32,595 nucleotides of DNA, taken from assembly GCA_020632925.1 (NCBI GenBank), contig JACKER010000053.1:1-32595 (forward strand), given 5' to 3'. The notes beneath the pieces were generated by a model that worked only from the letters and a program-made list of their open reading frames with translations, did not search any database and was not told where the DNA came from. How positions within the stretch are numbered: position 1 is the stretch's first letter; every line of letters begins with the position of its first letter. The DNA comes from Alphaproteobacteria bacterium (GTDB lineage Bacteria; Myxococcota_A; UBA796; GCA-2862545). A program made the position numbers and the translations under genes. Shown in pieces: positions 8,701-15,852 of the stretch.

Positions 8701-10421
8701 TCGTTGTCGGCGTCGTCGAAGCAGATCTCGTCGGTGTCGCAGTTCTGGTCGATCTCGTCGCCGACGATCTCGGTCGCGCCCGAGTAGCGCGTCGGGTCGT
8801 TGTCGGCGCAGTCGATCGGATCGGTGGCGAGCCCCTCGTTGGCGTCGAGACAGGACAGGTTGGGCGACACGACCGTGGTCGTGTTGCGGTCGCCGTCGTT
8901 GTCGCCGTCGACGTAGCAGAGCTCCTGCGTGTCGCAGTTCTGGTCGACCTGGTCGCCCGGGATCTCCGTGGCGCCGCTGCGAATCGCCGGATCGGAGTCG
9001 TTGCAGTCGATCGGATCGGTGGCGAGGCCCTCGTTCGCGCCTGTACAGTTCGTGTCGCCGGGGTTCGTGGTGAACACGGTGCCGAGGCGGTCGCCGTCGT
9101 TGTCGCCGTCGGTGTAGCACTGGACGCGGTTGTCGCAGTTCTCGTCGACGTTGTTGCCGGCGACCTCGGTCGCGGTCGGGTTGATCGACGCGTTGCCGTC
9201 GTTGCAGTCCGCCGGGCCGGTGGCGCCCGCAGCGCCGAAGCCGTCCTGATCGGCGTCGTCGTCGTAGACGAAGGCGATCTGCGCGAGCGACGGGTTGCCG
9301 CTGAACGTCTCGATGATCTCGACCTGGTACTGAAGGTACCGGCCGGTGCAGGTCACGGGCAGGTCGTACGGCGAGGTCAGCTGCGACAGCGAGTACTTGC
9401 GGACCGGCGCGAGCTCGCCCGCCTCGAGGTTGTTGTTCCCGCTCGTGTCGTTGCCGCACGTCAGGTAGATGTTGATCTCGGACCCGGCCGGGATCGTGGC
9501 CGTCCACGTCATCTGGTGGAAGATGGCGTTGTTGCCGGCGTCCGGCGCGTTCGCAGTCGAGGTGGCGGCGGTCCAGAGCCCGTCGTACAGGTAGGTCGTG
9601 TCGTAGTCGAGCTGGGTCGTGACCAGCGTGACGGCGAACGGCCCGGAGAGCCAGCCGTTGGCGGCGTCCGCGTCGGCCTGGTCGATGTAGACGAACTCGA
9701 TGTCCGTGACCTCGAGCCCGGGGTTCGGGTTGAAGACGACGACCTCGTCACCGCCGTCGCCGCCGCAGTCGGCGTTGCCCGTGTCGTGCGTCAGCGAGCC
9801 CGAGATGCCGGTGATGACGTACTCGGTGGTGGTCGCGTTGCGGGACGCGGTGTTGGTGTCCACCGCGATCGGGATGACGACGTCGGCGGTCGGCGTCCCG
9901 ACGTCGTTGTAGTGGAAGCGGAGGGTGTAGCTCCGCGGGAGGATGTGCGAGCCGCTGGTCAGGAAGCGGATCTCGTCCACCAGCGTCGTCCCGGTGGGCA
10001 GGGCGATCGGCGTGTCGCGGGCCACCGTCGCGACGTAGTCCGTGCCCGTCCGCCGCTCGACGTGCGGCCCGGTGCGGTAGTCCGTCCCGTTGACCGTTAC
10101 CGTGTCGCTCCCGAGCGCCGGGTTGTCCGCGTCCGCGAGGCACAGGTCCGCCTCGGAGAACGGCACCGACCCGTCCTTGTCGAGCTGCTCCTCCCAGGTC
10201 GCGTCGTCCCACGGGTGGCGGTACCAGCCGTCCACGGTCGTGTCCACCGACGTCAGCGTCAGCGAGTTCCCGACCGTGATGTTGGTCCGCGTGCCGAGAT
10301 TCCACTGCGTCCCGCTCGTCTCCGTGATCGTCCCGGCGATCGCGGCGCCGGCGATCAGCAGCGCCAGGACGACCGGGGCACGGGGGATGCGGCGACCGGT
10401 GTGGTGGGGGTCGTACGACAT
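2727..10421 (-). CDS. Giant Asp-rich surface protein: MopE-type repeats, thrombospondin type-3 repeats, MYXO-CTERM tail
   Basis: 2564 residues from the ATG at 10421, chosen over an upstream start because GAGGG lies about 8 bases before it and MSYDPHHTGRRIPRAP leads straight into a signal peptide (hydrophobic about 17-32). Residues about 33-390 form a beta-rich head. About 387-1300 hold 14 repeats of roughly 65-75 residues resembling the MopE metal-binding motif (PF11617 type), with DCxD, ATEIxG and VDQNCD elements. About 1300-2520 are thrombospondin type-3 / calcium-binding runs of the DxDGDGIPDxxD type. The end has GCGGCDAGG, one hydrophobic span and RRRRKS: a MYXO-CTERM sorting tail. The expected role is a long, calcium-stiffened, cell-surface stalk or adhesin. 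It is divergent from the MoxR operon. Its codon-aligned antisense strand is stop-free by composition. Confidence 0.92.
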   Translation of the reverse strand: MSYDPHHTGRRIPRAPVVLALLIAGAAIAGTITETSGTQWNLGTRTNITVGNSLTLTSVDTTVDGWYRHPWDDATWEEQLDKDGSVPFSEADLCLADADNPALGSDTVTVNGTDYRTGPHVERRTGTDYVATVARDTPIALPTGTTLVDEIRFLTSGSHILPRSYTLRFHYNDVGTPTADVVIPIAVDTNTASRNATTTEYVITGISGSLTHDTGNADCGGDGGDEVVVFNPNPGLEVTDIEFVYIDQADADAANGWLSGPFAVTLVTTQLDYDTTYLYDGLWTAATSTANAPDAGNNAIFHQMTWTATIPAGSEINIYLTCGNDTSGNNNLEAGELAPVRKYSLSQLTSPYDLPVTCTGRYLQYQVEIIETFSGNPSLAQIAFVYDDDADQDGFGAAGATGPADCNDGNASINPTATEVAGNNVDENCDNRVQCYTDGDNDGDRLGTVFTTNPGDTNCTGANEGLATDPIDCNDSDPAIRSGATEIPGDQVDQNCDTQELCYVDGDNDGDRNTTTVVSPNLSCLDANEGLATDPIDCADNDPTRYSGATEIVGDEIDQNCDTDEICFDDADNDGDRHGSNTRLSTNTTCTGNNEGRLSDPVDCNDNDPNIKSTATEIAGDNVDQNCDTRELCYGDGDNDGDRNTTTSLTSPGDTTCNGANEGLATDPIDCNDGDPAINSLATEIKGDEVDQNCDGREICWPDLDNDGDRANTGQTVSLTDADCQDNDEAPTSAPIDCDDSDPLINSSLPEIVGDNIDQNCDGHDDCYQDLDHDGRGSTVVVTAVGAVCQLANDESRFNDDCDDTRADRFPGNPEIAGNNVDNDCNNRETCYTDGDNDNARLTSTFQTNPGDHNCTGANEGQASDPIDCDDGNPAINPMATEIPGNNVDEDCTNNVACYTDDDNDGDRLTTTFLTSNGDLNCTGNREGLATDLIDCDDGNPAINHAATEIVGNSVDDDCDGGEICFLDNDDDGARVNTQRVSADSDCTDPQEGTLLDPQDCNDNNPAINPAATEIPGDSVDQNCDNREVCYTDADDDNARTGTTFTTGAGDTNCTGANEGQATDPIDCNDTDATISPFATEDVGNNLDRNCDGQELCYPDVDDDGDRAASGTVLSPDTDCNDANEGRANDPIDCDDSTATRASSNSESDPAYIANGVDNNCDGQELCYRDVDNDGARHQTQTVVSTTDADCDDNGEEYAASEVDCNDNDNTTYPSATEIVGNEVDNNCDGRELCFVDVDNDNYRPNNTSTVLSQDADCQDNGEDPIRANGFDCDDTVASTNPGAPDQCGNGVDDNCNGVGDHDGPSYLDDDDDGLTYAQEQALGTGDCDADSDDDTIPDNVEVQLGTNPLDPDTDHDGMSDDIEVGPDYQNPYNTDGDSLINARDDDDDGDGLRSILEDVETVDGNPLNDDSDGDGIPNPLDTDDDGDGVPTRNEDVNNDGNYNDNTDGQGLPDWLDTDDDNDGILTINENLGGGALNTDSDGDNIPNYRDPDDDNDTVPTLLENVNGIADARDDNTDGDAFPNYLDTDDDNDGIETRFEYNDTCAAGTVAICRNVDGTGQPNHLDLDSDDDGFADGDGTPASTEEARVDSDGDGVYDYLDFDSDNDTVLDADEEHTDTDGTGGVNRVDPDDDGDGIPTAREHADVTPNDGDNIPNWLDLDSDGDGYTDAYEWTVLHNGIDEDGDTAPNYVDKDSDGDGLDDIRERGTQASPVDSDGDNIQDRLDNDDDNDNVPTSVELGPQLNPSDQDGDTIPNYLDTDDDNDGEPTASENPAGGAPQNSNTDGDGLANYLDEDDDGDGILTYVELHIPGASRNFDQGLPGGDNLENHLDTDSDADGFDDSVEAPAGTPVNTDGTDTPDFVDTDSDNDLVPDLLERHGDTDGQPPEDRRDSDDDGDKIPTALECTLACETVFAPGCWNSCDNDPTNDDWDDDGIPDYLDADDDNDGVPTGTEDWNLSGDPKDEHSDTDGIPDFMDDDDDNDGLLTIEEDVNNDTSPANDDTDGDGKANYRDKDDDGDSLDTRDEALTPGGDPRLYDWDNDLIPNFLDDDDDNDGVPTECEVFYDNDGGAIDHHIDLDTDNDGVVDGREWFAVRWPDPGGNPTGNPNDCYNPWDVDLDGVINALDLDDDGDGIPTEIEGLGDRDCAWPSALPAPDGLPNCFDTDSDNDTIPDAAEGTGDGDGDGIPDFIDCDSSGPDGDSDLDGLSNGNEQALCTLLGITNCVDELLYNPDHDHDMVVDGVEVGFNVAQPLDTDGDGLYDIEDPDDDGDGLPTAEETVDPSAGMPDPALCVDEIQPVTTQPGSYTCHDANSDTLTFAFGDTAIDVYWNLDCDDNGGANPNCSFLVQYPDAEPNFRDTDDDGDGKPTEEEMALANPDLDGDGIVNWHDPFDGDGALADPDGDGLDNATEERLGTDPFNDDTDHDGISDAIEVGDVNNPLDSDNDQTIDARDSDDDGDNIPTAQEGTGDTDGDGIPDYLDSDSDNDGAPDSQEGAGVDDDVDCDGIRDAYDADDADGSCEPDSGTKDQLIYTNTGCGGCDAGGTSPTSGVALLLGAAILARRRRKS
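2840..6519 (-). repeat. Thrombospondin type-3 / calcium-binding repeat block (coding)
   Basis: Internal coding repeats of the giant protein with DxDxDG loops, usually ending in IPNYLD, IPDYLD or similar, and spaced about 30-45 residues. In this family each Asp-rich loop binds calcium. The DNA shows long runs of gtcgtc/gtcgcc on the plus strand. Boundaries are approximate. Confidence 0.85.
6520..9262 (-). repeat. Block of 14 variant MopE-type repeats (coding)
   Basis: Fourteen units of about 65-75 codons. A typical unit reads CYxDxDNDGDR, about 10 variable residues, CTGANEGLATDPIDC, NDxDPAINxxATEIxG, then VDQNCD. Units 1-13 lack the Cys of the classical ExCNGxDDDC motif; only the last unit (APDQCGNGVDDNCNG) has it. 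Limits are approximate. Confidence 0.85.
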
Positions 10422-10527
10422 GGATGGCCCTCGAGGAGATTCACGCGCATGGTACACCGAAACGCGGTCGTTGGGGCGATCGGGTTATGTCACGGACCCT
10501 CGCGGGCGGCTCGGACAGTTGGGGACG

Positions 10528-12258
10528 GTGGACAGGCTCGACACGACGACGCTGGTGGACACGCCCGAGCGGATTCGCTTCCGTCACCGGATCGCGGGTC
10601 CGGGTCAGCGCGCGGCGGCCTTCACGATCGACGTCGTCCTGCAGCTGCTGCTCCTGGCGGCGATGTCGGTCATCGCGGAGGCCCTGTCCGTCTTCGCCGC
10701 GACCTCGGGCCTGGGGCAGGGGCAGTTCCTGCTCGGGATGTTCGCGGTCCAGTGGCTCTACGGCGTGTTCTTCGAGTTCGTGCTGGCGGGTCGGACCCCC
10801 GGGAAGCTGGCGATGGACCTCCGCGTGGTGCGCGTGGACGGATCCCCCGCGCGCTTCCCCGACCTCCTCCTGCGCAACCTCGTGCGCGCGGCCGACTTCT
10901 TGCCGTTCGGGTTCGGGGTCGGCGTGGCTTGCATGACGGTGGATCCCCGGATGCGGCGGCTCGGCGACCTGGTCGCGGGCACCATGGTGATCGCGGAGGA
11001 CCGCTCGCGCAGCCTGCTCGGCGTCCGGATCGAGCCCCCCGTGTCCGAGGACGAGCGCCTCGCGCTCCCCGCGAAGGTCGACCTGCGGGCCGCCGAGGTC
11101 GAGGCGATCGAGGGTCTGCTGTCCCGTCGACGCGAGCTCGGCTCCGACCGCACCGAGGAGCTCGCCCGCTCGCTCGCGCCCGTGCTCTCGGAGCGCACCG
11201 GCGTGGAGGCCGCCACCGCCGAGCGCGTGCTGCAGCTGGTCTATGCGCGAGCGACGGGCAAGGACCGACCCGACGGCGTGCCGGCGGACGACGCGGGCCT
11301 GGTGCGGGGTGTGTGGCGGGACGCCTTCGTCGCCGCCGGCCGCTCGCGCTGGACGCGCCTCGAGACCCTGCTCGCCAAGCACCCCGACGGCCCGCGGGAG
11401 TGGTCCGAGCTCGCCGCCGGGTACCGCGCCGCGCACGCCGATCTCGCGACCGCGCGCTCCCGGGGTCTGCCACCCGACGTCCAGGCCTTCCTCGACGAGC
11501 TCGCTGCCCGGGCCCACACCCTGCTGTACGGTCTGCGCCGGACCGGCGGCACCCGGATCCTGGACGACGCGCTGCACGGCTTCCCCGCCGAGCTCAGGCG
11601 GCAGTGGCCGTTCTTCCTCGGCGCGCTCGTCCTGTTCTATGGCCCGCTGTTGATCGGCTTCGTGGGGTCCTGGCTCGACCCCGGGTTCGCCGCGCGGATC
11701 CTGTCCGAGGACCAGCTGGCCTCGGTCGAGGAGATGTACTCGGGCGACCTGGCCCGCAGCTCTGGCGCCGACATGCAGATGGCGGGGTTCTACGTCTTCA
11801 ACAACGTGGGCATCGCCTTCCGTTGCTTCGCGACCGGCATCCTCGCGGGCGCCGGGCCGCTGTTCTACCTGATCTACAACGGGCTCACGATCGGCACGGT
11901 GGGCGGCTACCTGACGGGCGTGGGGCTCGGCGGCAACCTGCTGGCGTTCGTGGTCGGCCACTCGGCGTGGGAGCTCACGGGGGTCTGCGTGGCGGGGGCG
12001 GGCGGCCTGCGCATGGGCTGGGCGCTGATCGCGACGGGTGGACGCAGCCGGATCGGATCGCTGTCGGCCGCGGGCCCCATCCTGTACCGGCTGGTCCTGG
12101 GCGCCGCGACGATGCTGCTGGTGGCGGCGGCCATCGAGGGCTTCTGGTCGGCGGGACCGGTCCCGATGACGGGCAAGCTCGTGTTCGGCTTCGCGCAGCT
12201 GGTGGTCGTGCTGAGCTGGCTCACGTTCGGCGGTCGGCGACGGCGGGTGGCTCCGTGA
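10528..12258 (+). CDS. RDD-domain and SpoIIM-like fusion membrane protein
   Basis: 576 residues from a GTG at 10528. The frame stays open further upstream, but any earlier ATG would overlap the divergent gene; the ribosome site is poor, so the exact start is uncertain. Residues about 17-170 are an RDD membrane domain: Arg28 and Asp35 in the first helix (RAAAFTIDVV), a second helix ending in GRTPGKLAMDLRV, then PRMRRLGDLVAGTMVI. A soluble helical linker follows (about 175-340). The last 230 residues have SpoIIM/UPF-type membrane helices with the characteristic FYVFNNVGIAFRCFATGIL and YNGLTIG. In other genomes these two domains are usually separate genes near MoxR/DUF58 loci. It heads the operon and ends in a GTGA overlap with the next gene. 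Transport or envelope assembly is likely; the substrate is unknown. Confidence 0.88.
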   Translation: MDRLDTTTLVDTPERIRFRHRIAGPGQRAAAFTIDVVLQLLLLAAMSVIAEALSVFAATSGLGQGQFLLGMFAVQWLYGVFFEFVLAGRTPGKLAMDLRVVRVDGSPARFPDLLLRNLVRAADFLPFGFGVGVACMTVDPRMRRLGDLVAGTMVIAEDRSRSLLGVRIEPPVSEDERLALPAKVDLRAAEVEAIEGLLSRRRELGSDRTEELARSLAPVLSERTGVEAATAERVLQLVYARATGKDRPDGVPADDAGLVRGVWRDAFVAAGRSRWTRLETLLAKHPDGPREWSELAAGYRAAHADLATARSRGLPPDVQAFLDELAARAHTLLYGLRRTGGTRILDDALHGFPAELRRQWPFFLGALVLFYGPLLIGFVGSWLDPGFAARILSEDQLASVEEMYSGDLARSSGADMQMAGFYVFNNVGIAFRCFATGILAGAGPLFYLIYNGLTIGTVGGYLTGVGLGGNLLAFVVGHSAWELTGVCVAGAGGLRMGWALIATGGRSRIGSLSAAGPILYRLVLGAATMLLVAAAIEGFWSAGPVPMTGKLVFGFAQLVVVLSWLTFGGRRRRVAP

Positions 12259-13031
12259 ACCCACACGCCTGCAGGGTCGTGCTGCGGCCGCGCGGACCGC
12301 TGGAGGTCTTCGACCTCGCCGTGCGGTTGATCCGAGCCCATCCGGGGGTCTGGCTGCGGCTGGTGGTCGCGACCGCGCTCCCGCCGATCCTCGTGGGCAG
12401 CGTGATCTGCGCGCTCACGGACGAGGCCGACCTGCTGCTGCTCATGGCCTTCCCGGTGGCAGCGCCCCTCCTGCAGGCGCCAGCGACCGTCCTGGCCGGG
12501 CGCTTGCTGTTCTCGAGCGAGGTCCGGATCCGCGACGTGCTCCAGGAGGTCGGTCGACGAGGGGGCACGCTCCTCGGGGGCCTCTTCGTCTGGCTGATCG
12601 CCTGGACGCTCGGGTGCGGCCTGTTCAGCTGGCTGACGGCCCTGCCGCTGACCTGGGTGGCGGAGGCTGCGCTGCTCGAGCAGGTGGGCCTGTCCCGCGT
12701 GCTGCGTCGCTCCTCGAGCCTCGCCCTCGCCAACATCGGTGTGGCGGTGACGGCGTCGGTGACCTGGGTGGCGCTCACGCTGTGGGGCGTGGTGGTCGGC
12801 GAGGCGCTCGGGCAGGGGATCACGGGGACGGTCCTGCAGCTCGGCGAGCCGTTCGGGAACGCCACGGACTTCGTGCTCACCCCGTGGGTCGTGGCCGGAG
12901 CGCTCGGGGTCCAGCCGCTCTACGGCGCCTACCGGCTGCTGCTGTACGTGGACGCGCGCACCCGCAACGAGGGCTGGGACCTCCAGGTGGCCCTGCGGGC
13001 TGCCGCGCTCGCCGCGACGGAGGGTCCGTGA
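12255..13031 (+). CDS. Multi-pass membrane protein of the MoxR/DUF58 operon
   Basis: 258 residues, GTG start at 12255 overlapping the previous stop by four bases (GTGA). After a short cytosolic start (RPRGPLEVFDLAVRLIRAHP) there are about six hydrophobic segments, and the protein ends with YGAYRLLLYVDARTRNEGWDLQVALR. That closing motif (a Tyr/Asp/Arg/Glu-Gly-Trp/Phe-Asp signature) recurs in bacterial membrane proteins of the DUF975/DUF4013-like and GlpQ-type membrane-domain group often seen beside SpoIIM, DUF4129 and MoxR genes. I recognise the context rather than a precise family. It probably forms a membrane complex with its neighbours. Both junctions are GTGA overlaps, suggesting coupled translation and fixed stoichiometry. 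Confidence 0.85.
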   Translation: MNPHACRVVLRPRGPLEVFDLAVRLIRAHPGVWLRLVVATALPPILVGSVICALTDEADLLLLMAFPVAAPLLQAPATVLAGRLLFSSEVRIRDVLQEVGRRGGTLLGGLFVWLIAWTLGCGLFSWLTALPLTWVAEAALLEQVGLSRVLRRSSSLALANIGVAVTASVTWVALTLWGVVVGEALGQGITGTVLQLGEPFGNATDFVLTPWVVAGALGVQPLYGAYRLLLYVDARTRNEGWDLQVALRAAALAATEGP

Positions 13032-14872
13032 TCGCGCTGCTCCTCGCGTGGGGGTGCCAGGGCACGGGCGGCACGGACGGCCAGCTGCTGTCGGAGCGGG
13101 CGTACCGCGTGTGCCACGAGCCGGGCTTCGACGCGGCGAACGCCCAGGCGTGGTGCGACCTGCTCCGGGACGCTCCTCCGGACCGCTGCCCGGCGCTGCG
13201 CGAGACCTGCCAGGGCGCGGCGGACCCGGGGCGGGGCTGCGTCCAGGAGATGACGAACGGGAAGCGCAGCCGGAACCTCGGGGGCGAGGCCGAGCCCGAG
13301 GACCCGCCGCCGCAGGGGTGCGAGCCGCTCGGGCTGCCCGATCTCGGCGGGGTGCAGGCGCTGCTGAAGTGGGCGATGGCGCTGGGCGTCGCGGCGATCG
13401 TGCTGCTGCTGCTGCGCCTGCTGGTCATGTCCTTCGGACGCGGCAGCCGACCCCAGCGCCCGACCGTCGCCATGCCCTCCGCCGGGACCGTCGAGGCGGT
13501 GGTGGAGGAGGTCCCGGAGGCGCCGAGCACCGACCAGCTCGCGTCCGCGAAGGCCGCGCTCGCGGACGGCCGGTATGGCGAGGCCGTGGTGCTCGCGCGA
13601 GGGGCGGCGTTGCGGAGCCTGGGCGAGCGCGGACGGCTGCGGCTGCACCGATCGCGGACGGACCGGGAGTACGCGCGCTCGCTGCGCGGGGACCCGGCCG
13701 TGGGCGAGGATCTCGCGGCGGTCGTGCGCGCCCACGAGCGGCACCGGTTCGGTGGCGAGGGCGCCGATCGAACGTTGGCCGAGCGAGCGCTGGAGGCGGC
13801 GGCGCGCATCCTGGCGGTGGGTGTGGCGCTGGTGGTGCTGGCTTCCGGCGCGCGCGCGCAGACGCGGTACGACATCGACGGGGACGCCGCCCTGCTGAAG
13901 CTGTTCACGTCGCGGGGGTACGACGCGGGGTACCGCCTGCGCACGCTCGAGGACCTCGACGAGGACACCGACGCGCTCGTGCTCGACCGCACCGGCGTGG
14001 ATCCGGACCTCGAGCAGTGGGAGGCCGTCCGCGCCTGGGTCGAGGCGGGTGGCGTCCTGCTGGTCGCCGGCGATCACGGGAGCTTCTTCCCCGAGCTGGG
14101 GACGCTCGAGCAGGGAGCCGGCGGCGAGGTCGTGATCGACCCGGCGTGGGAGCGCCTGGTGCCCGCGCCGATCTGGCCCGGCGGCGGCCCGCAGCTGTAC
14201 TGGGACGAGCCCGCCGGGCGCGTGCTGGTCGAGGGCGACGCGGGCGCGGTCGTCGTGATCGCGGACGTGGGCGGTGGCGTCGCCGTCGGCATCTCGGACG
14301 CGCGCCTGCTCTGGAACCTGGCCTTCGTCTCGGCCTCCAACGAGGCCTTCGTCGGGGACCTGCTCTATGCGGGGCAGGGCTACGAGGGGTGGCCCATGGC
14401 GACGCCCGCGCGGGTGCAGCTGGCCACGGTCGCGTCGGCGGCGTCGGAGGCCGACCGCTCGAACAACCCGTTCCGCTCCGTCGCCAACGCGCGCCTGATG
14501 CTGTTCGTCCTGCAGCTCATGCTGGCGTGGGCGGTGCTCGCGCTGTGGCGTGGGGTCCCGTTCGCCCCGCTGCGCGATCCAGCGTCGGAGCAGCGCGATC
14601 GGTTCGTGGAGCACGTCCACGCGCTGGGCGAGCACTGGGAGGGCGCGCGGTCCTCGGGCTGGGCGGCGAGGGCGATGGCGGCGCTGTGGCTGTTGCGGCT
14701 GGGACCCCTGGGGCTACAGTCGGCGGCGCGACGGGCAGGGCACAGCCAGGAGGAGGCCGCTCGCTTCGCGGCCGAGGTCGAGCGACGCGCGGGCGGCGAC
14801 GGGCGGAACGCGCCCGGAGATCACGAGTGGATGGAGGAGCTTTGGCGGATCACGAGGGGCAACAGGGAGTGA
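13028..14872 (+). CDS. DUF4129-DUF4350 fusion membrane protein
   Basis: 614 residues from GTG at 13028 (GTGA overlap; GGAGG about 5 bases upstream). The first about 110 residues carry roughly eight Cys residues after a very short hydrophobic start (IALLLAWGC), so they are likely outside the membrane; the lipobox is doubtful. A membrane helix follows (about 118-140). A DUF4129-type segment has the hallmark AALRSLGERGRLRLHRSRTDREYARSL broken over about 195-225. A second hydrophobic span is near 265-280, then a DUF4350-type domain (ALLKLFTSRGYDAGYRL; WVEAGGVLLVAGDHG), and a final helix near 490-510 before a cytosolic tail. DUF4129 and DUF4350 are normally separate proteins in the same kind of operon, so this is a domain fusion. 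It probably acts with the MoxR and DUF58 proteins; the biochemical role is unknown. Confidence 0.85.
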   Translation: MIALLLAWGCQGTGGTDGQLLSERAYRVCHEPGFDAANAQAWCDLLRDAPPDRCPALRETCQGAADPGRGCVQEMTNGKRSRNLGGEAEPEDPPPQGCEPLGLPDLGGVQALLKWAMALGVAAIVLLLLRLLVMSFGRGSRPQRPTVAMPSAGTVEAVVEEVPEAPSTDQLASAKAALADGRYGEAVVLARGAALRSLGERGRLRLHRSRTDREYARSLRGDPAVGEDLAAVVRAHERHRFGGEGADRTLAERALEAAARILAVGVALVVLASGARAQTRYDIDGDAALLKLFTSRGYDAGYRLRTLEDLDEDTDALVLDRTGVDPDLEQWEAVRAWVEAGGVLLVAGDHGSFFPELGTLEQGAGGEVVIDPAWERLVPAPIWPGGGPQLYWDEPAGRVLVEGDAGAVVVIADVGGGVAVGISDARLLWNLAFVSASNEAFVGDLLYAGQGYEGWPMATPARVQLATVASAASEADRSNNPFRSVANARLMLFVLQLMLAWAVLALWRGVPFAPLRDPASEQRDRFVEHVHALGEHWEGARSSGWAARAMAALWLLRLGPLGLQSAARRAGHSQEEAARFAAEVERRAGGDGRNAPGDHEWMEELWRITRGNRE

Positions 14873-15852
14873 GCGAGGCGGACATCGCGTCGTTCGCCGA
14901 GCGCTTCGCGGACGCCGGGTCCGAGGTCGGGCGGGTCGTGCTCGGGCAGGAGCACGCCGTGCACGCCTCGCTCGTCGCGCTGATCGCCGGCGGCCACGTC
15001 CTGCTCGAGGGGCCGCCGGGCATCGGCAAGACGCTGCTCGCGCGCTCGCTCGCCCGCGTGCTCGGCGTCCAGTTCAAGCGCATCCAGTTCACGCCCGACC
15101 TGATGCCGAGCGACGTCACCGGGGGCAACGTGTTCTCCCAGGCCGAGGACGACTTCGTGTTCCGCCCGGGACCGGTGTTCGCCCAGATCCTGCTCGCCGA
15201 CGAGATCAACCGCGCCCCCGCGAAGACGCAGGCGTCGCTGCTCGAGGCGATGGGCGACCACCAGGTGACGGTGGACGGCGAGACGCGGATCCTGCCAGAC
15301 CCGTTCTTCACGATCGCCACCCAGAACCCGATCGAGTCCGAGGGGACCTACCCGCTCCCCGAGGCCCAGCTCGACCGGTTCCTGATGAAGGTGCTGATCG
15401 ACCATCCCCCGCACGACGTCGAGCTGCGGCTGCTCGAGCACGTCGCCGCCGGCTTCGACGCGACCGACCTCGACGCGATCGGGCTGCGGACGGTGGCCGG
15501 CGCGAGCACCATCCTCGAGATGCGGCACGTGGCGCGGCAGGTCCGCGTCGATCCCGCCGTCCTGGGGTACATCGCCACCATCGTGGGTCGCACGCGCCAG
15601 GACCCGTCGGTCGACCTCGGCGCCTCGCCGCGCGCCTCGATCGCGCTCCTGCGCTGCAGCCAGGTGGTCGCCGCCTCCGAGGGTCGGTCGTACGTGGTGC
15701 CGGACGACGTGAAGGAGCTCTGCGCGCCCGTCCTGCGCCACCGCTTCCTGCTGCAGCCCGACGCCGAGCTCGAAGGCGTGGGCCCCGACGACGTGGTGAG
15801 GCGGATCCTCGCCGACGTGCCGGTGCCCGGTATGGTGGCCGGTCCCGGGTGA
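14869..15852 (+). CDS. MoxR-family AAA+ ATPase
   Basis: 327 residues. GTG start at 14869 in a GTGA overlap, supported by GAGGGG nine bases upstream; an in-frame TTG at 14842 has too short a spacing to its GGAGGAG. All AAA+ elements are present: Walker A GPPGIGKT (48-55), Walker B ILLADEIN (107-114), sensor 1 TQNP (151-154) and the MoxR signature EGTYPLPEAQLDRF (158-171). The C-terminal lid includes PRASIALLRCSQ. MoxR ATPases use ATP hydrolysis to remodel or mature partner proteins, often VWA-like ones; here the obvious partner is the DUF58 protein encoded next. Cytoplasmic. Length and motifs are normal for the family. Confidence 0.96.
   Translation: MSEADIASFAERFADAGSEVGRVVLGQEHAVHASLVALIAGGHVLLEGPPGIGKTLLARSLARVLGVQFKRIQFTPDLMPSDVTGGNVFSQAEDDFVFRPGPVFAQILLADEINRAPAKTQASLLEAMGDHQVTVDGETRILPDPFFTIATQNPIESEGTYPLPEAQLDRFLMKVLIDHPPHDVELRLLEHVAAGFDATDLDAIGLRTVAGASTILEMRHVARQVRVDPAVLGYIATIVGRTRQDPSVDLGASPRASIALLRCSQVVAASEGRSYVVPDDVKELCAPVLRHRFLLQPDAELEGVGPDDVVRRILADVPVPGMVAGPG

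Noticed and set aside
2840..9262. Regular short repeats resembling a CRISPR array
   Set aside because: The repeats are coding, imperfect and vary with the protein repeats; there are no unique spacers between identical repeats and no cas genes.
10420..10527. Longer N-terminus for the RDD-SpoIIM protein from the ATG at 10420
   Set aside because: It would overlap the divergent gene's start codon, and the added residues do not look like part of an RDD protein; the divergent promoters must fit here.
2688..13031. A 10.3-kb open frame on the plus strand (over 3400 codons, Val-rich) opposite the giant protein gene
   Set aside because: It is the codon-aligned antisense of the Asp-rich repeats (GAC read backward is GTC), and CTA, TTA and TCA codons are almost absent at this GC content, so no stops arise. 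It has no ribosome site and runs through unrelated genes. Only its last part (12255-13031) is a real gene.
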